Below are positions 15,717 to 25,342 of a DNA stretch of 64,000 bases, piece by piece (positions within the stretch are counted from its first letter, which is position 1; every line of letters begins with the position of its first letter). Source of the DNA: Duodenibacillus intestinigallinarum (lineage in GTDB: Bacteria > Pseudomonadota > Gammaproteobacteria > Burkholderiales > Burkholderiaceae_F); NCBI GenBank assembly GCA_019117105.1, contig DXAH01000084.1:4331-68330 (forward strand), read 5' to 3'. A program made the translations under genes and the position numbers. Under the pieces are notes generated by a model that saw only the letters and a program-made list of their open reading frames with translations, was not told where the DNA came from and did no database searches.

Positions 15717-16799
15717 ATGGCTATTGAAGATTATCTGAACGTTGCCGAACCCACCGACCAGGTCATTGAAACCGACGCCGTGATCGTCGGTGCCGGCCCC
15801 GTGGGTCTTTTTCAGGTTTTCGAGCTCGGCCTTCTCGAAATAAAGGCTCACGTCGTCGACTCGCTGAAAAACGTCGGCGGCCAGTGCATGGAACTGTATC
15901 CCACCAAGCCGATCTATGACATCCCGGCCGTGCCCGTGTATTCCTCCTACGAACTCACGGAAAACCTTCTCAAGCAAATTCACCCCTTCAACCCCACCTT
16001 CCACCTCGGTGAGGAAGTCAGCGTGGTGAAAAAGCGCGAAGACGGCCTTTTTGACGTTGAAACCGACAAGGGCACCAAGTTCCTCTGCAAGGTCGTAATC
16101 ATCGCCGCCGGCGTGGGCTCCTTCCAGGCCCGCCCGCTGCGCGTGCCCGGCATCGAAAAGTTCGAAGGCACCCAGCTGCACTACCGCGTGCGTGACCCCG
16201 AACTCTTCGCCGGCAAAAACGTCGTGATCTGCGGTGGCGGCGACTCGGCTCTCGACTGGACGCTCAACCTCGTGGGCAAGGCCGAAAGTGTCGTGCTGCT
16301 GCACCGCCGCGACGGCTTCCGCGCTGCTGCCTCGTCCGTGGCCCGTATGCGCGAGCTGTGCGAAAACTGGGAAATGCAGTTCGAAGTCGGTCAGGTGACG
16401 GGCTTTGAAGAAAAAGACGGTAAGATGACCGAAATCCGCGTCACCGGCGGCGACGGCGTTGTGCGCCGCATGCCTCTGGACCACCTGCTCGTGTTCTTCG
16501 GCCTTCAGCCCAAGATCGGTCCGATCGCCGAATGGGGTCTGGAACTTGACCGCAAGCAGATCGTTGTGGACACGGAAAAGTTCGAAAGCTCCATCCCGGG
16601 CATCTTCGCCGTGGGTGACATCAACACCTATCCGGGCAAGAAGAAGCTCATCCTGTCTGGCTTCCATGAATGCGCACTGGCTGCCTTCGGCGCGTCCAAG
16701 TACGTCTTCCCGGAAAAGAAGGTGTTCCTGCAGTACACCACGACGAGTCCGAAGCTGCACAAGGTGCTCGGCGTTGAAACGCCCACCTTCGACGACTGA
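15717..16799 (+). CDS. Ferredoxin/flavodoxin-NADP+ reductase, TrxB-like type
   Basis: A 360-residue cytoplasmic flavoprotein moving electrons between NADPH and ferredoxin or flavodoxin. It has the FAD motif VGAGPVG at 24-30, VGGQCMELYP after the first domain, the NADPH motif CGGGDSALDW, the second FAD contact GIFAVGDINTYPG, and a C-terminal extension ending TTTSPKLHKVLG. It lacks the CxxC of thioredoxin reductase, which places it with the YumC-like FNRs. The 183-base gap after bepA shows no gene. A terminator follows at 16832-16865, so it is probably a single-gene unit. Confidence 0.92.
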   Translation: MAIEDYLNVAEPTDQVIETDAVIVGAGPVGLFQVFELGLLEIKAHVVDSLKNVGGQCMELYPTKPIYDIPAVPVYSSYELTENLLKQIHPFNPTFHLGEEVSVVKKREDGLFDVETDKGTKFLCKVVIIAAGVGSFQARPLRVPGIEKFEGTQLHYRVRDPELFAGKNVVICGGGDSALDWTLNLVGKAESVVLLHRRDGFRAAASSVARMRELCENWEMQFEVGQVTGFEEKDGKMTEIRVTGGDGVVRRMPLDHLLVFFGLQPKIGPIAEWGLELDRKQIVVDTEKFESSIPGIFAVGDINTYPGKKKLILSGFHECALAAFGASKYVFPEKKVFLQYTTTSPKLHKVLGVETPTFDD

Positions 16800-16831
16800 T
16801 TCGTCTGACGTTACTTCGACAGAATCCGACG

Positions 16832-16865
16832 CCGGCCGCGGTCAACCGACTTCGGCCGGTTTTTT
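16832..16865 (+). terminator. Rho-independent terminator after the FNR gene
   Basis: CCGGCCG (16832-16838) pairs with CGGCCGG (16853-16859), followed by six Ts. It lies 32 bases after the FNR stop and before nadK. Confidence 0.88.
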
Positions 16866-16921
16866 CTGTCCGGCGCAAATTGCTACACTCTCGATCGAAC
16901 CATTCTTTGAGCTTTGAATCG

Positions 16922-17881
16922 ATGCAAAAATTTGAGCGCGTTGCCGTCATCGCCAAGCCTCAGGGCGCCATCTCCCGCTATGTTCGAGAGCTGACGGATC
17001 TCATCACCCGCACGGGCTGCACGCCCTATCTGGACGAAAACGCCGCGGCCCACATGCCGAGCGACTGTCCTTTCGAGTCGGGATCAGCCGAAGAGATTGC
17101 CCGCGTATGCGACGTGGCCGTTGCCATTGGTGGCGACGGCACCATGCTCGGCGCCGCACGCGCCATGGCGGCCTACAAAGTTCCCGTGATCGGCATCAAC
17201 GCCGGGCGCCTGGGCTTTATCACCGACATCGTGCTCGAAGACATGAATCGGCTGCTTCCTGCCATGCTGCTCGGTCAATACGTCGCCGACGAGCGCAGCA
17301 TGCTCGAAGGCAGCGTCTGGCGCGAAGGCAATATGCTCTTTGAGGGACTGGCCGTCAACGACATCGGTATCAGCCACGGCCGCGCTCTGGGTATGGTCGA
17401 GTACACCGTCTACGTTGACGGTCTCCAGATGGCGGTGCAGCGCGCCGACGGCGTTCTGGTGAGCACCTCAACCGGATCGACCGCCTACGCGATGGCCGCG
17501 GGCGGTCCCATCATGCATCCGTCCGTTTCCAGCATGCTCCTGGTGCCAATTGCGCCGCACACCCTCTCCAACCGCCCGATCGTGCTCGGCTCGCACACGA
17601 AGATTGACATTGAGGTAAACGAAACCCGCAGCGCCGTGGCAAGTTTCGACGCTCAAGTACTCATCGACGTGCAGGCTGGTGACGTATTGCGCGTCAAAGT
17701 AAGCAAAGAGCGCTTCACCATGCTTCACCCGGTCGGCTACAACCACTTCGATTTGCTACGTCGCAAGCTCAAGTGGAACTACCTGCCGCAATCCGAACAT
17801 CCGATTCACACACCCTTGCAGGATCAGACCACGCCGGTTCAGATTCCTCATCCGACAACCTCAGAAAAATCGTCAGACTAA
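16922..17881 (+). CDS. nadK: NAD kinase
   Basis: Phosphorylates NAD+ to NADP+. The 319-residue protein has the family motif GGDGTML (Asp72 being the catalytic acid of GGDGT, 70-74), the NE/D-like stretch AVNDIGISHG, and STGSTAYAMAAGGPIMHPS for substrate binding. The ATG at 16922 gives the usual start MQKFERVAVIAK; an upstream alternative start would add 14 unlike residues. It lies between fnr and recN on the plus strand; the nadK-recN neighbourhood is common in proteobacteria. Confidence 0.96.
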   Translation: MQKFERVAVIAKPQGAISRYVRELTDLITRTGCTPYLDENAAAHMPSDCPFESGSAEEIARVCDVAVAIGGDGTMLGAARAMAAYKVPVIGINAGRLGFITDIVLEDMNRLLPAMLLGQYVADERSMLEGSVWREGNMLFEGLAVNDIGISHGRALGMVEYTVYVDGLQMAVQRADGVLVSTSTGSTAYAMAAGGPIMHPSVSSMLLVPIAPHTLSNRPIVLGSHTKIDIEVNETRSAVASFDAQVLIDVQAGDVLRVKVSKERFTMLHPVGYNHFDLLRRKLKWNYLPQSEHPIHTPLQDQTTPVQIPHPTTSEKSSD

Positions 17882-17946
17882 CATTTCAACCCATTTGATC
17901 CCATCGACAAACGTCCGGACTTGTACTTTGCTTTCGAGAGTTAAGA

Positions 17947-19623
17947 ATGCTTCAGTTGTTGTCCCTTAAAGATTTTGTGATCGTCCCCTCGCTTGTTGTG
18001 GAAGCCTCCTCGGGGCTAACGTGTCTGACCGGTGAAACCGGTGCGGGCAAATCCATTCTGATCGACGCGCTGGAACTCGTTTTGGGTGCCCGCAGCGACA
18101 CAGGGCTCATTCGAGAAGGTGCACAGCGCACCGAAGTCTGCGCCGAATTCGATGTCACGCCGCGCGTGAAAAAGTGGCTCTCCTCGGCCGGTCTCGACGA
18201 AACCGACATCGTGATTCTGCGTCGCACGGTTGATATCAAAGGGCGGTCGCGCGCCTGGATCAACGCCACTCCGGTGACCGTTTCTCAAATTCGTGAACTG
18301 GGCGAACGCCTGGTCGACATCCATGGGCAGCACGCGCACCAATCGCTTCTGAAGACCTCGTACCAACTGCAGCTCGTCGACGGATTCGGCGGCACACAAC
18401 CGCTACGGCTAGCAGTGCGCGAAGCCTGGCTCGAATGGCAAGAGCGCGTGAGACTTCTCAATCAGGCCACACAAAACGTCGAACAGCAGCAGGCAGAGGC
18501 CGAGCGGCTGGGCTGGATCAACGAACTCTTTGACGAACTCGATCCCCGGGAAGGTCAATGGGAGGAACTCTCCAAGGAACACAGCCTGCTTTCAAACGGC
18601 GCAGAAATCGTCAGCCACATTCGTGCCGCAGCCGACGCTCTCTCACAGGGAGACGTGACGGCCGTCGGATTGACGATGCAGGCGCAGGCCGATCTGAGCG
18701 CCGCAGCCAAATTCGATCCGGAGCTTGCGCAATACGAAGAGTCTCTATCAGAAGCAAGCGCTATTCTCGAAGACATTTCGCGCGACCTTTCACACCACCT
18801 CGATCGTTTCAACGTCGACGAATCGCGCTTTGCAGAAATCGACGAACGTCTGTCGATGTACTGGAAGCTCTCGCGCAAATTGCACCGCGCTCCCGAAGAT
18901 CTTTTTGCGTACCGCCTGGAAGTCAAGGCGCGGCTCGAGGAACTCGCTGAAAACGCCGACATCGAGCTTTTGGAAGAAAACGAAAAGCGCGCCAAAGAAG
19001 TTTTTCTGAAACGCGCAGCAGCGCTCACCCAAGCGCGCATGAAGGCCGCTCAGGACCTCTCAAAAGCAGTGACTGATGAAATGCAGCACCTGTCCATGAC
19101 CGGAGGTTGTCTGCAGATCACTCTCCCGAAGTGCGAACCCTGGGCAGGCGGCTTGGAGCGCTGTGAATTCCTGGTGTCAGGGCACGCCGGAGCCACGCCG
19201 CGACCGCTCACCAAAGTGGCCTCCGGCGGCGAGCTGGCCCGCATTTCGCTTGCCATTGCCGTGATCACCGCACAGATCACGCCGGTACCCACGCTTATTT
19301 TCGATGAGGTCGACAGCGGCATCGGCGGAGCCGTAGCCGAGGTCGTCGGGCGTCTGCTGCGCCGTCTCGGTCAGACTCGGCAGGTGCTTTGCGTCACTCA
19401 CCTTCCTCAGGTTGCAGCCTGCGCCAACAACCAGTGGCTTGTGCAAAAAGAAACGCTCAACGACGTGACGACGAGTTCTCTGAAACCCCTTTCGGAGGAA
19501 GAGCGCATCCGCGAAATTGCCCGTATGGCCGGTGGCCTGCAGATCACCGACGCTACGCTCAAGGCCGCGCAGGAACTTATCGAGAGCGCAAAACGGGCCG
19601 ACGAGACCGTTGAGAAAAATTAA
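17947..19623 (+). CDS. recN: DNA repair protein RecN
   Basis: An SMC-like ATPase acting at double-strand breaks. The 558-residue chain has Walker A GETGAGKS at 29-36, long heptad-rich arms in the middle (about 150-370), the signature VASGGELAR, and Walker B LIFDEVDSGIGG. Length and domain order are standard. It starts 65 bases after nadK with a weak ribosome site. No clear LexA operator was seen upstream, although recN is SOS-controlled in many species. A terminator shared with the convergent apbC gene follows. Confidence 0.97.
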   Translation: MLQLLSLKDFVIVPSLVVEASSGLTCLTGETGAGKSILIDALELVLGARSDTGLIREGAQRTEVCAEFDVTPRVKKWLSSAGLDETDIVILRRTVDIKGRSRAWINATPVTVSQIRELGERLVDIHGQHAHQSLLKTSYQLQLVDGFGGTQPLRLAVREAWLEWQERVRLLNQATQNVEQQQAEAERLGWINELFDELDPREGQWEELSKEHSLLSNGAEIVSHIRAAADALSQGDVTAVGLTMQAQADLSAAAKFDPELAQYEESLSEASAILEDISRDLSHHLDRFNVDESRFAEIDERLSMYWKLSRKLHRAPEDLFAYRLEVKARLEELAENADIELLEENEKRAKEVFLKRAAALTQARMKAAQDLSKAVTDEMQHLSMTGGCLQITLPKCEPWAGGLERCEFLVSGHAGATPRPLTKVASGGELARISLAIAVITAQITPVPTLIFDEVDSGIGGAVAEVVGRLLRRLGQTRQVLCVTHLPQVAACANNQWLVQKETLNDVTTSSLKPLSEEERIREIARMAGGLQITDATLKAAQELIESAKRADETVEKN

Positions 19624-19662
19624 GCGAGAAAATCGTCTCCGACCTTCCCGCTCCTCAAACTT

Positions 19663-19694
19663 TGCCCCGACCTTGATGCCGGGGCATTGTGTTT
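19663..19694 (+). terminator. Terminator between convergent recN and apbC
   Basis: TGCCCCG (19663-19669) pairs with CGGGGCA (19680-19686) and is followed by TTGTGTTTTT on the plus strand, 39 bases after the recN stop. Confidence 0.75.
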
Positions 19695-20777
19695 TTAGTC
19701 GTTGACGACCTTCACGGAAGGCATCACCTGACTCATGTCCTTGGCAGTACGCGCCACGTAAGCAGCCGCACGCAAGGCGATCTGACGATAAATCGAAGCG
19801 ATTTCACCATCGGGATCAGCCGCCACGGTGGGCAGCCCCGAGTCGGCCTGTTCGCGGATGCGCGAATCAAGCGGCAACTGGCCCAAAACAGGAACCTTGT
19901 ACTGTTCGCTCATGCGCTTGGCACCGCCTTCGCCGAAGATGTGTTCGAGGTGCCCGCACTTGGGGCAGCGGAAGAGCGCCATGTTTTCCACGATACCGAG
20001 CACCGGCACCGAGACCTTTTCAAACATACGAAGGCCCTTCTTGGCGTCCAGAAGCGCGATGTCCTGAGGCGTCGTCACTACAACGGCCCCTGTGACCGGA
20101 ACAGACTGCGAGAGCGTAAGCTGCACATCACCCGTTCCCGGGGGCATGTCGATCACGAGGTAGTCGAGGTTATCCCAAGCAGTCTGATTGAGAAGCTGGG
20201 TGAGCGCCTGCGCGACCAGCGGACCGCGCCAGATCATCGGCTCTTCCGGATCAATCATGAAGCCCACGGAGTTGATCTGCAGACCCAGGCTTTCGATCGG
20301 ATCCATGTTGACGCCGTCGCGGCTCGTCGGCTGACCTTTGGCACCCAACATCGTGGGTTGCGAGGGACCATAGATATCGGCGTCGAGCATGCCCACGCGA
20401 GCGCCTTCGGCAGCAAGCGCCAGAGCAAAGTTGGCTGACACCGTGGACTTGCCCACGCCGCCCTTGCCGGAGCTGATGGCAATAATGTTCTTGACACCCG
20501 CCATCGTCTTGAGCGTGCGCTGCACACGGTGAGCAATGATTTCGCCCGAAACCGTCACAAGCGCGGAAGCCGCACCGGCCTGCGTGAGCGCCGTCTTGAC
20601 ACGGGAAGCCAATTCGTCGGCAACACTCTTGACGGGGTAACCGGGACACACGGTCACGGCAACGGCATCGCCGTCGACGACGACATTCTTGATGGCCTTA
20701 AATTCCGAAAGCGGCAGGTTGAGTACCGGATCAAGCACTGCACCTGCAATCTCCTGCACTTGTTCTTTGGTCAGCAT
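19695..20777 (-). CDS. apbC: Iron-sulfur cluster carrier protein (Mrp/ApbC)
   Basis: A P-loop NTPase of the Mrp/NBP35 family that carries Fe-S clusters. The 360-residue form has an N-terminal DUF59-like domain (1-80), the deviant Walker A SGKGGVGKST at 103-112, DADIYGPSQP, and the cluster-binding pair CPKC after VENMALFR. The ATG at 20777 gives the usual start MLTKEQVQEI; a TTG 22 codons upstream is less likely. It converges on recN. Often next to metG in proteobacteria; here rtcB lies between them. Confidence 0.94.
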   Translation of the reverse strand: MLTKEQVQEIAGAVLDPVLNLPLSEFKAIKNVVVDGDAVAVTVCPGYPVKSVADELASRVKTALTQAGAASALVTVSGEIIAHRVQRTLKTMAGVKNIIAISSGKGGVGKSTVSANFALALAAEGARVGMLDADIYGPSQPTMLGAKGQPTSRDGVNMDPIESLGLQINSVGFMIDPEEPMIWRGPLVAQALTQLLNQTAWDNLDYLVIDMPPGTGDVQLTLSQSVPVTGAVVVTTPQDIALLDAKKGLRMFEKVSVPVLGIVENMALFRCPKCGHLEHIFGEGGAKRMSEQYKVPVLGQLPLDSRIREQADSGLPTVAADPDGEIASIYRQIALRAAAYVARTAKDMSQVMPSVKVVND

Positions 20778-20946
20778 GGGATAGTGTTCTTTCTTAATGG
20801 TGGCGACAAGCGCTTCACAGTTCGTCGCCGGTTGCGTAAACAATGCGCAGGCACGCGTCGCACCCGCGCATGGAGTTGGAGTTTACAAGGAAAAGTCCGA
20901 GCTATCTAGTCGGACATTTGACCAAAGCTCTTCTGAGGAGAACGAA

Positions 20947-22140
20947 TCAGCCTTTGACGCACAGAACCTGACGGAACTTGTGGATCACGCGTACGAGATC
21001 GTTTTGGTTTTCCATCACGGAGTCGATGCGCTTGTAGGCAGCAGGAATTTCATCAAGCACACCGGGATCCTTGCGACACACGATGCCTTCGGTCTGCGCC
21101 TTGAGGTCCTCAACGGTAAATCGTCTCTTGGCATCCTGTCTTCCGTAGCGGCGACCGGCACCGTGCGCAGAGCTCATAAAGGACTCCTCATTGCCCAGTC
21201 CTTCGACCAAGTAAGACGCGTCACCCATGCTGCCCGGCACGAGACCAAGTTCGCCGATACCAGCACGAATGGCTCCCTTGCGCGTGACGTAAACCTCTTC
21301 TCCGAAGTGCGTTTCCTTTTCGACGTAGTTGTGGTGGCAGTCAATCAATTCACCGACGGGCTCAACATGCGGCCATACGTCTTCAAGCGACTTGATGACG
21401 TCGTCGACCATCGTGCGGCGGTTGGCGCGTGCATAGTTCTGTGCCCAGTGCACCGCCTGCATGTATCGGTCGAACGCCTCTTCGCCTTCCTCAAAGTAAG
21501 AAAGCGCGCCATCAACAAGTTCGATGCCTTTGGCTGCCGTCAGCGTCTTTGCTTCCTTAATGAAACGCGACGCCATAACGTTGCCGGCACCGCGAGAACC
21601 CGAGTGCAGCATCACCCACACGCCGCCTTCTTCGTCAACCTCAAGCTCAATGAAGTGGTTGCCCGAACCGAGCGTACCCATCTGAAGCCGCCAGTTCATG
21701 TTTTGCATCGGATCGAGAATGCCGGGATTTTTGGATTCGATTTCTGCCATCTCGTCGGCAAACGGCAGGCACATTTCCGTGCGGCAGTTCTTCTCTCTGT
21801 GCTGTGTCAGGCCCACCGGCGTGCGACGCAAAATCGCCTGAAATGCGGCGACAAGCTGTTTTTCTGTGAGTTCGCTTCGCTCGAGATTGAGTTTGACGGC
21901 GGCCATACCGCATCCGATGTCCACGCCGACGGCAGCCGGAATCACGGCTCCTTTGGTGGCAATCACGCTTCCGATGGTCGCGCCCATGCCAACATGAACG
22001 TCCGGCATAGCAGCGACATGATGAAATACAAACGGCAGATCAGCCACGTTCTTGAGCTGTCTGACGGAACCTTCGTCGACGTCGTTTGTCCATATTTTGA
22101 CGGGCACGCGCGACGATTCAATGATCTGCTTGATTGGCAT
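20947..22140 (-). CDS. rtcB: RNA-splicing ligase RtcB
   Basis: Joins RNA 2',3'-cyclic phosphate or 3'-phosphate ends to 5'-OH ends, using GTP and Mn2+. The 397-residue chain has the metal-site motifs GVDIGCGM, GTLGSGNHFIE, LHSGSRGAG, DCHHNYV and, near the end, SSAHGAGRR with the histidine expected to be guanylylated. The length fits the shorter bacterial form. There is no rtcA, rtcR or archease next to it, and no sigma-54 promoter was recognised, unlike the E. coli operon. It diverges from metG across a 209-base gap. Confidence 0.95.
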   Translation of the reverse strand: MPIKQIIESSRVPVKIWTNDVDEGSVRQLKNVADLPFVFHHVAAMPDVHVGMGATIGSVIATKGAVIPAAVGVDIGCGMAAVKLNLERSELTEKQLVAAFQAILRRTPVGLTQHREKNCRTEMCLPFADEMAEIESKNPGILDPMQNMNWRLQMGTLGSGNHFIELEVDEEGGVWVMLHSGSRGAGNVMASRFIKEAKTLTAAKGIELVDGALSYFEEGEEAFDRYMQAVHWAQNYARANRRTMVDDVIKSLEDVWPHVEPVGELIDCHHNYVEKETHFGEEVYVTRKGAIRAGIGELGLVPGSMGDASYLVEGLGNEESFMSSAHGAGRRYGRQDAKRRFTVEDLKAQTEGIVCRKDPGVLDEIPAAYKRIDSVMENQNDLVRVIHKFRQVLCVKG

Positions 22141-22349
22141 TTCTCTTCTCTTTTTTCTTTTGTTGGGTCGTCCGCACAGGTCAGCCTACAGTATGGTGCG
22201 TCAACAAATGACGCAGACGAACACATGTCTCTTCGCTGTGCTTTTGTCCTCTCTTTTCGGCGCACCGTCTAGCGCAGTAAAATGTCGGATTGCACCGCGA
22301 CTCCCTACGTTCGCGGCCTTCTTTTTTTAACCGATTTTTCTGATAAACA

Positions 22350-24479
22350 ATGAGCAACGCCAAGCGCAATATTTTCGTGACCACCGCTCTGCCTTATGCA
22401 AACGGCGCCTTCCATTTCGGCCATATTCTGGAATACATCCAGGCCGACATCTGGGTGCGCCACGAGCGAATGTGCGGCAACAACGTGCATTTTGTATGCG
22501 CTGACGACGCTCACGGTGCCCCGATTATGATTGCGGCGAGCAAACAGGGTGTTACGCCGCAGGAATTTGTCGCCAAGATCTCTGCCGGTCGCCAGCAGTA
22601 TCTCGACAACTTCTACATCAACTTTGATCACTGGCACTGCACCGAAAGCCCGGAAAACACCGAACTCTCGCAGGACATCTATCGCCGTCTGAAGGATGCC
22701 GGTCTCATCTACACCACTGACATCGAGCAGTTCTACGACGAAGAAGTCGGCATGTTCCTCGCCGACCGCTTCATTAAGGGCACCTGCCCGAAGTGCGGCG
22801 CGCCTGATCAGTACGGCGACTCGTGCGAAAAGTGCAGCTCGGTGTATTCGCCGACCGACCTGATCAATCCCTACAGCGCCATCTCGGGTTCCGTACCGGT
22901 TCTGAAGACCTCCACGCACTACTTCTTCCGCTTGTCGGATCCGCGTGCTCAGGCCTTCCTCAAAGACTGGACGATGGGAAATGGCGCCGACGGCAAACCC
23001 CGCGTACAAGCTGAAGTGCTCGCCAAAGATAACGAATGGCTCGACGGCAATCTTGCCGACTGGGACATTTCTCGCGATGCCCCCTATTTCGGCATTGAAA
23101 TTCCGGATGCACCCGGCAAGTACTTCTACGTTTGGCTTGATGCGCCGATCGGCTACCTGGCCAGCTTCAAAGCCTATTGCGCCAAGAAGGGACTCGATTT
23201 CGTGCAGGAACTGTCGCGTCCGGACACCGAACAGATTCACTTCATCGGCAAGGACATCATCTACTTCCACACGCTCTTCTGGCCGGCCATGCTGCACTTT
23301 GCAGGCACCCCCTACCGTGTTCCCGATCACGTCAATGTGCACGGCTTTATGACCGTCAACGGTCAGAAGATGAGCAAGTCGCGCGGCACCGGCATCAGCC
23401 CGATGGACTACCTGGGCCTCGGCATGAACGCCGAATGGATGCGCTACTACCTCGCCGCCAAGCTCAACAGCCGCGTCGAAGACGTCGACTTCACTAAGGG
23501 TGACTTCCAGGCCCGCGTCAACTCCGACCTGATCGGCAAGTACGTCAACATCGCCAGCCGCGCCGCCGGCTTCATCTTCAAGCGCTTTGAAGGCCGCGTG
23601 TCCGATGCCGCAATGAATGACGAAATCCTCACGAGTATTCGCGCTGCGTCCGAGGACATCCGCAACGATTACGAAAACCGCGAATACGCTCGCGCCATGC
23701 GTCGTGTGATGGAACTCGCCGACGTCATCAACGAATACGTCGATCGCGAAAAACCCTGGGAACTTGCCAAGAATCCGGAAACCGCCGACAAGCTTCAGTA
23801 CGTTGCGTCCGTTGCGCTCGAAGGCTTCCGCTTGCTTACGCTCTACCTCAAGCCCGTGCTGCCGGCAACAGCCGAACGCGTCGAGAAGTTCCTCAACTGC
23901 GGCTCGATGCAATGGGACAGTGTCAATCAGACGCTTTCAAGCGAACGTCCGATCTCGAAGTTCGAACATCTGATGGGACGCGTGGATCGCGAAAAGCAAC
24001 TCGACGTACTGCTGCCCGATCCCGACAAAGCCGAAGCCAAGGTACAGAAACCTGCGAAGAAGGCTGAAGCAAAGCCTGCCGTCGAAGCCAAACCCATTGA
24101 GGCAACCGTCGTCAGTGCTCCCGAAGTGGAAGCGGTGGCCGACATCTGCACCATCGACGATTTTGCCAAGATTGATCTGCGCGTAGCGCGTGTCGTCAAG
24201 GCCGATCATGTCGAAGGCGCCGACAAGCTCATCCGTCTCGAGCTCGACATCGGCGACGGCCGCAATCGCCAGGTTTTTGCCGGTCTCAAGGCCTACTACA
24301 AGCCAGAAGAACTCGTGGGCAAGCTTGTCGTGATGATCGCTAACCTCGCCCCGCGCAAGATGCGCTTCGGCCTGAGCGAAGGCATGGTTCTGGCGGCAAG
24401 CTATCAGTCCGACAAGGGCGCCGGCGTCTATCTGATCACGCCGTTTGAAGGCGCTCAGCCCGGTATGCGTCTGCGTTAA
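22350..24479 (+). CDS. metG: Methionyl-tRNA synthetase
   Basis: Charges initiator and elongator tRNA-Met. The 709-residue form has the HIGH-type motif HFGH at 22-25, a zinc knuckle CPKC...CEKC around 147-162, and KMSKS at 340-344. A lysine/alanine-rich linker follows, then a C-terminal EMAP-II-like tRNA-binding dimerisation domain (DFAKIDLRVARVVKADHVEGADKL to the end). This is the long dimeric type. It is followed by a GC-rich terminator at 24505-24542. Confidence 0.97.
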   Translation: MSNAKRNIFVTTALPYANGAFHFGHILEYIQADIWVRHERMCGNNVHFVCADDAHGAPIMIAASKQGVTPQEFVAKISAGRQQYLDNFYINFDHWHCTESPENTELSQDIYRRLKDAGLIYTTDIEQFYDEEVGMFLADRFIKGTCPKCGAPDQYGDSCEKCSSVYSPTDLINPYSAISGSVPVLKTSTHYFFRLSDPRAQAFLKDWTMGNGADGKPRVQAEVLAKDNEWLDGNLADWDISRDAPYFGIEIPDAPGKYFYVWLDAPIGYLASFKAYCAKKGLDFVQELSRPDTEQIHFIGKDIIYFHTLFWPAMLHFAGTPYRVPDHVNVHGFMTVNGQKMSKSRGTGISPMDYLGLGMNAEWMRYYLAAKLNSRVEDVDFTKGDFQARVNSDLIGKYVNIASRAAGFIFKRFEGRVSDAAMNDEILTSIRAASEDIRNDYENREYARAMRRVMELADVINEYVDREKPWELAKNPETADKLQYVASVALEGFRLLTLYLKPVLPATAERVEKFLNCGSMQWDSVNQTLSSERPISKFEHLMGRVDREKQLDVLLPDPDKAEAKVQKPAKKAEAKPAVEAKPIEATVVSAPEVEAVADICTIDDFAKIDLRVARVVKADHVEGADKLIRLELDIGDGRNRQVFAGLKAYYKPEELVGKLVVMIANLAPRKMRFGLSEGMVLAASYQSDKGAGVYLITPFEGAQPGMRLR

Positions 24480-24504
24480 TCTGCAGCTCCCACCGGTCTG
24501 TCTC

Positions 24505-24542
24505 GGCCCGCGTCTTTCTGCTGAAGGCGCGGGCCTTTCTTT
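24505..24542 (+). terminator. Rho-independent terminator after metG
   Basis: GGCCCGCG (24505-24512) pairs with CGCGGGCC (24528-24535), followed by TTTCTTT. It ends at the stop codon of the convergent cyclase gene. Confidence 0.88.
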
Positions 24543-25200
24543 AGCCGATCAGCGCAACGGCACGCACCGGAGCGCCGTCGCCGGCGGCTAGCTTTAAGGG
24601 ATAGGCCGCAAACAGGATTCGAGGTTCAGTAAGCAACATTTCCAAACCCGTGAGGTTTTCCACCATCAGTCCGCCGCCGCTCAGAAACCACAACCGGTGC
24701 AAAGCCACGCCTTCTCGATCAAGCCCCGAGCAGTCCAGTCCGATGCCTTTGCGCGCGATCTTTGCGGCCGTCTTGACGAAGGTTTCGGTAAATCGCGGTT
24801 CCGTCCCGAAATACGCGTCGCTGCCCCACTTCTCGCTTTGCCCCGTACAGAGCAAAAGCCAATCGCAAGGCTCGATGCCGTCAAGCGCCGTCGCATCAAC
24901 CTCACCCAAGCCGCGCAGATCCGCCACGCGGGCCGACCCCGAAAATGCCGTCAGCGGATAGTCTCCGAGCCGTTTGCCGCCGTGCATGACGTGCGCCGCG
25001 GCATCAATGTGCGTCCCCGTGTGGGTCGCCATGGAAATCCGCGTCACGCAGCAGTCGTCGTGCGTGATGTCAGCCTCCGTTTCCAAACGCGGAGCCGGAT
25101 CGCCGGGATACGGCTTCGTGGCGATGTCGACAACATGCGACAGATCCGCCACGCGCAGTGACGCGAAAAGTGCTACCACTGCTTTCGGCTGTCTTTCCAT
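24541..25200 (-). CDS. Cyclase-family hydrolase (KynB-like formamidase)
   Basis: A 219-residue metal hydrolase of the cyclase/arylformamidase family (PF04199 type). The metal-site signature HTGTHIDAAAH is at 60-70 (His60, His64, Asp66, His70), preceded by DLSHVVDIATKPYPGD at 19-34. Family members open kynurenine formamide, isatin or similar rings. No other kynurenine-pathway gene is nearby, so the substrate is open. The ATG at 25200 follows AAGGAG at nine bases. It is downstream of the DcuC-like carrier, but a terminator at 25234-25285 separates them. Confidence 0.85.
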   Translation of the reverse strand: MERQPKAVVALFASLRVADLSHVVDIATKPYPGDPAPRLETEADITHDDCCVTRISMATHTGTHIDAAAHVMHGGKRLGDYPLTAFSGSARVADLRGLGEVDATALDGIEPCDWLLLCTGQSEKWGSDAYFGTEPRFTETFVKTAAKIARKGIGLDCSGLDREGVALHRLWFLSGGGLMVENLTGLEMLLTEPRILFAAYPLKLAAGDGAPVRAVALIG

Positions 25201-25233
25201 AATCGGGCACTCCTTGCGTTTTCAGTCCAACAA

Positions 25234-25285
25234 AAAACCGGCCGCAAACAAAAGATCGAAATCCATCGTTTGTCGGTCCGGTTTT
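25234..25285 (-). terminator. Terminator after the DcuC-type carrier gene
   Basis: AAAACCGG (25234-25241) pairs with CCGGTTTT (25278-25285), with an inner CAAAC/GTTTG stem. Six Ts follow on the minus strand, 57 bases past the carrier stop. Confidence 0.8.
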
Positions 25286-25342
25286 CCATCAAGCCGGCCG
25301 CGAGCTCTGAACACAGTCTCGCGGCGGCTGCTTTCGTCGCCT

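Noticed and set aside
22141..22349. Sigma-54 promoter between rtcB and metG
   Set aside because: No GG-N10-GC pair in the TGGCAC/TTGC context was found on the rtcB side.
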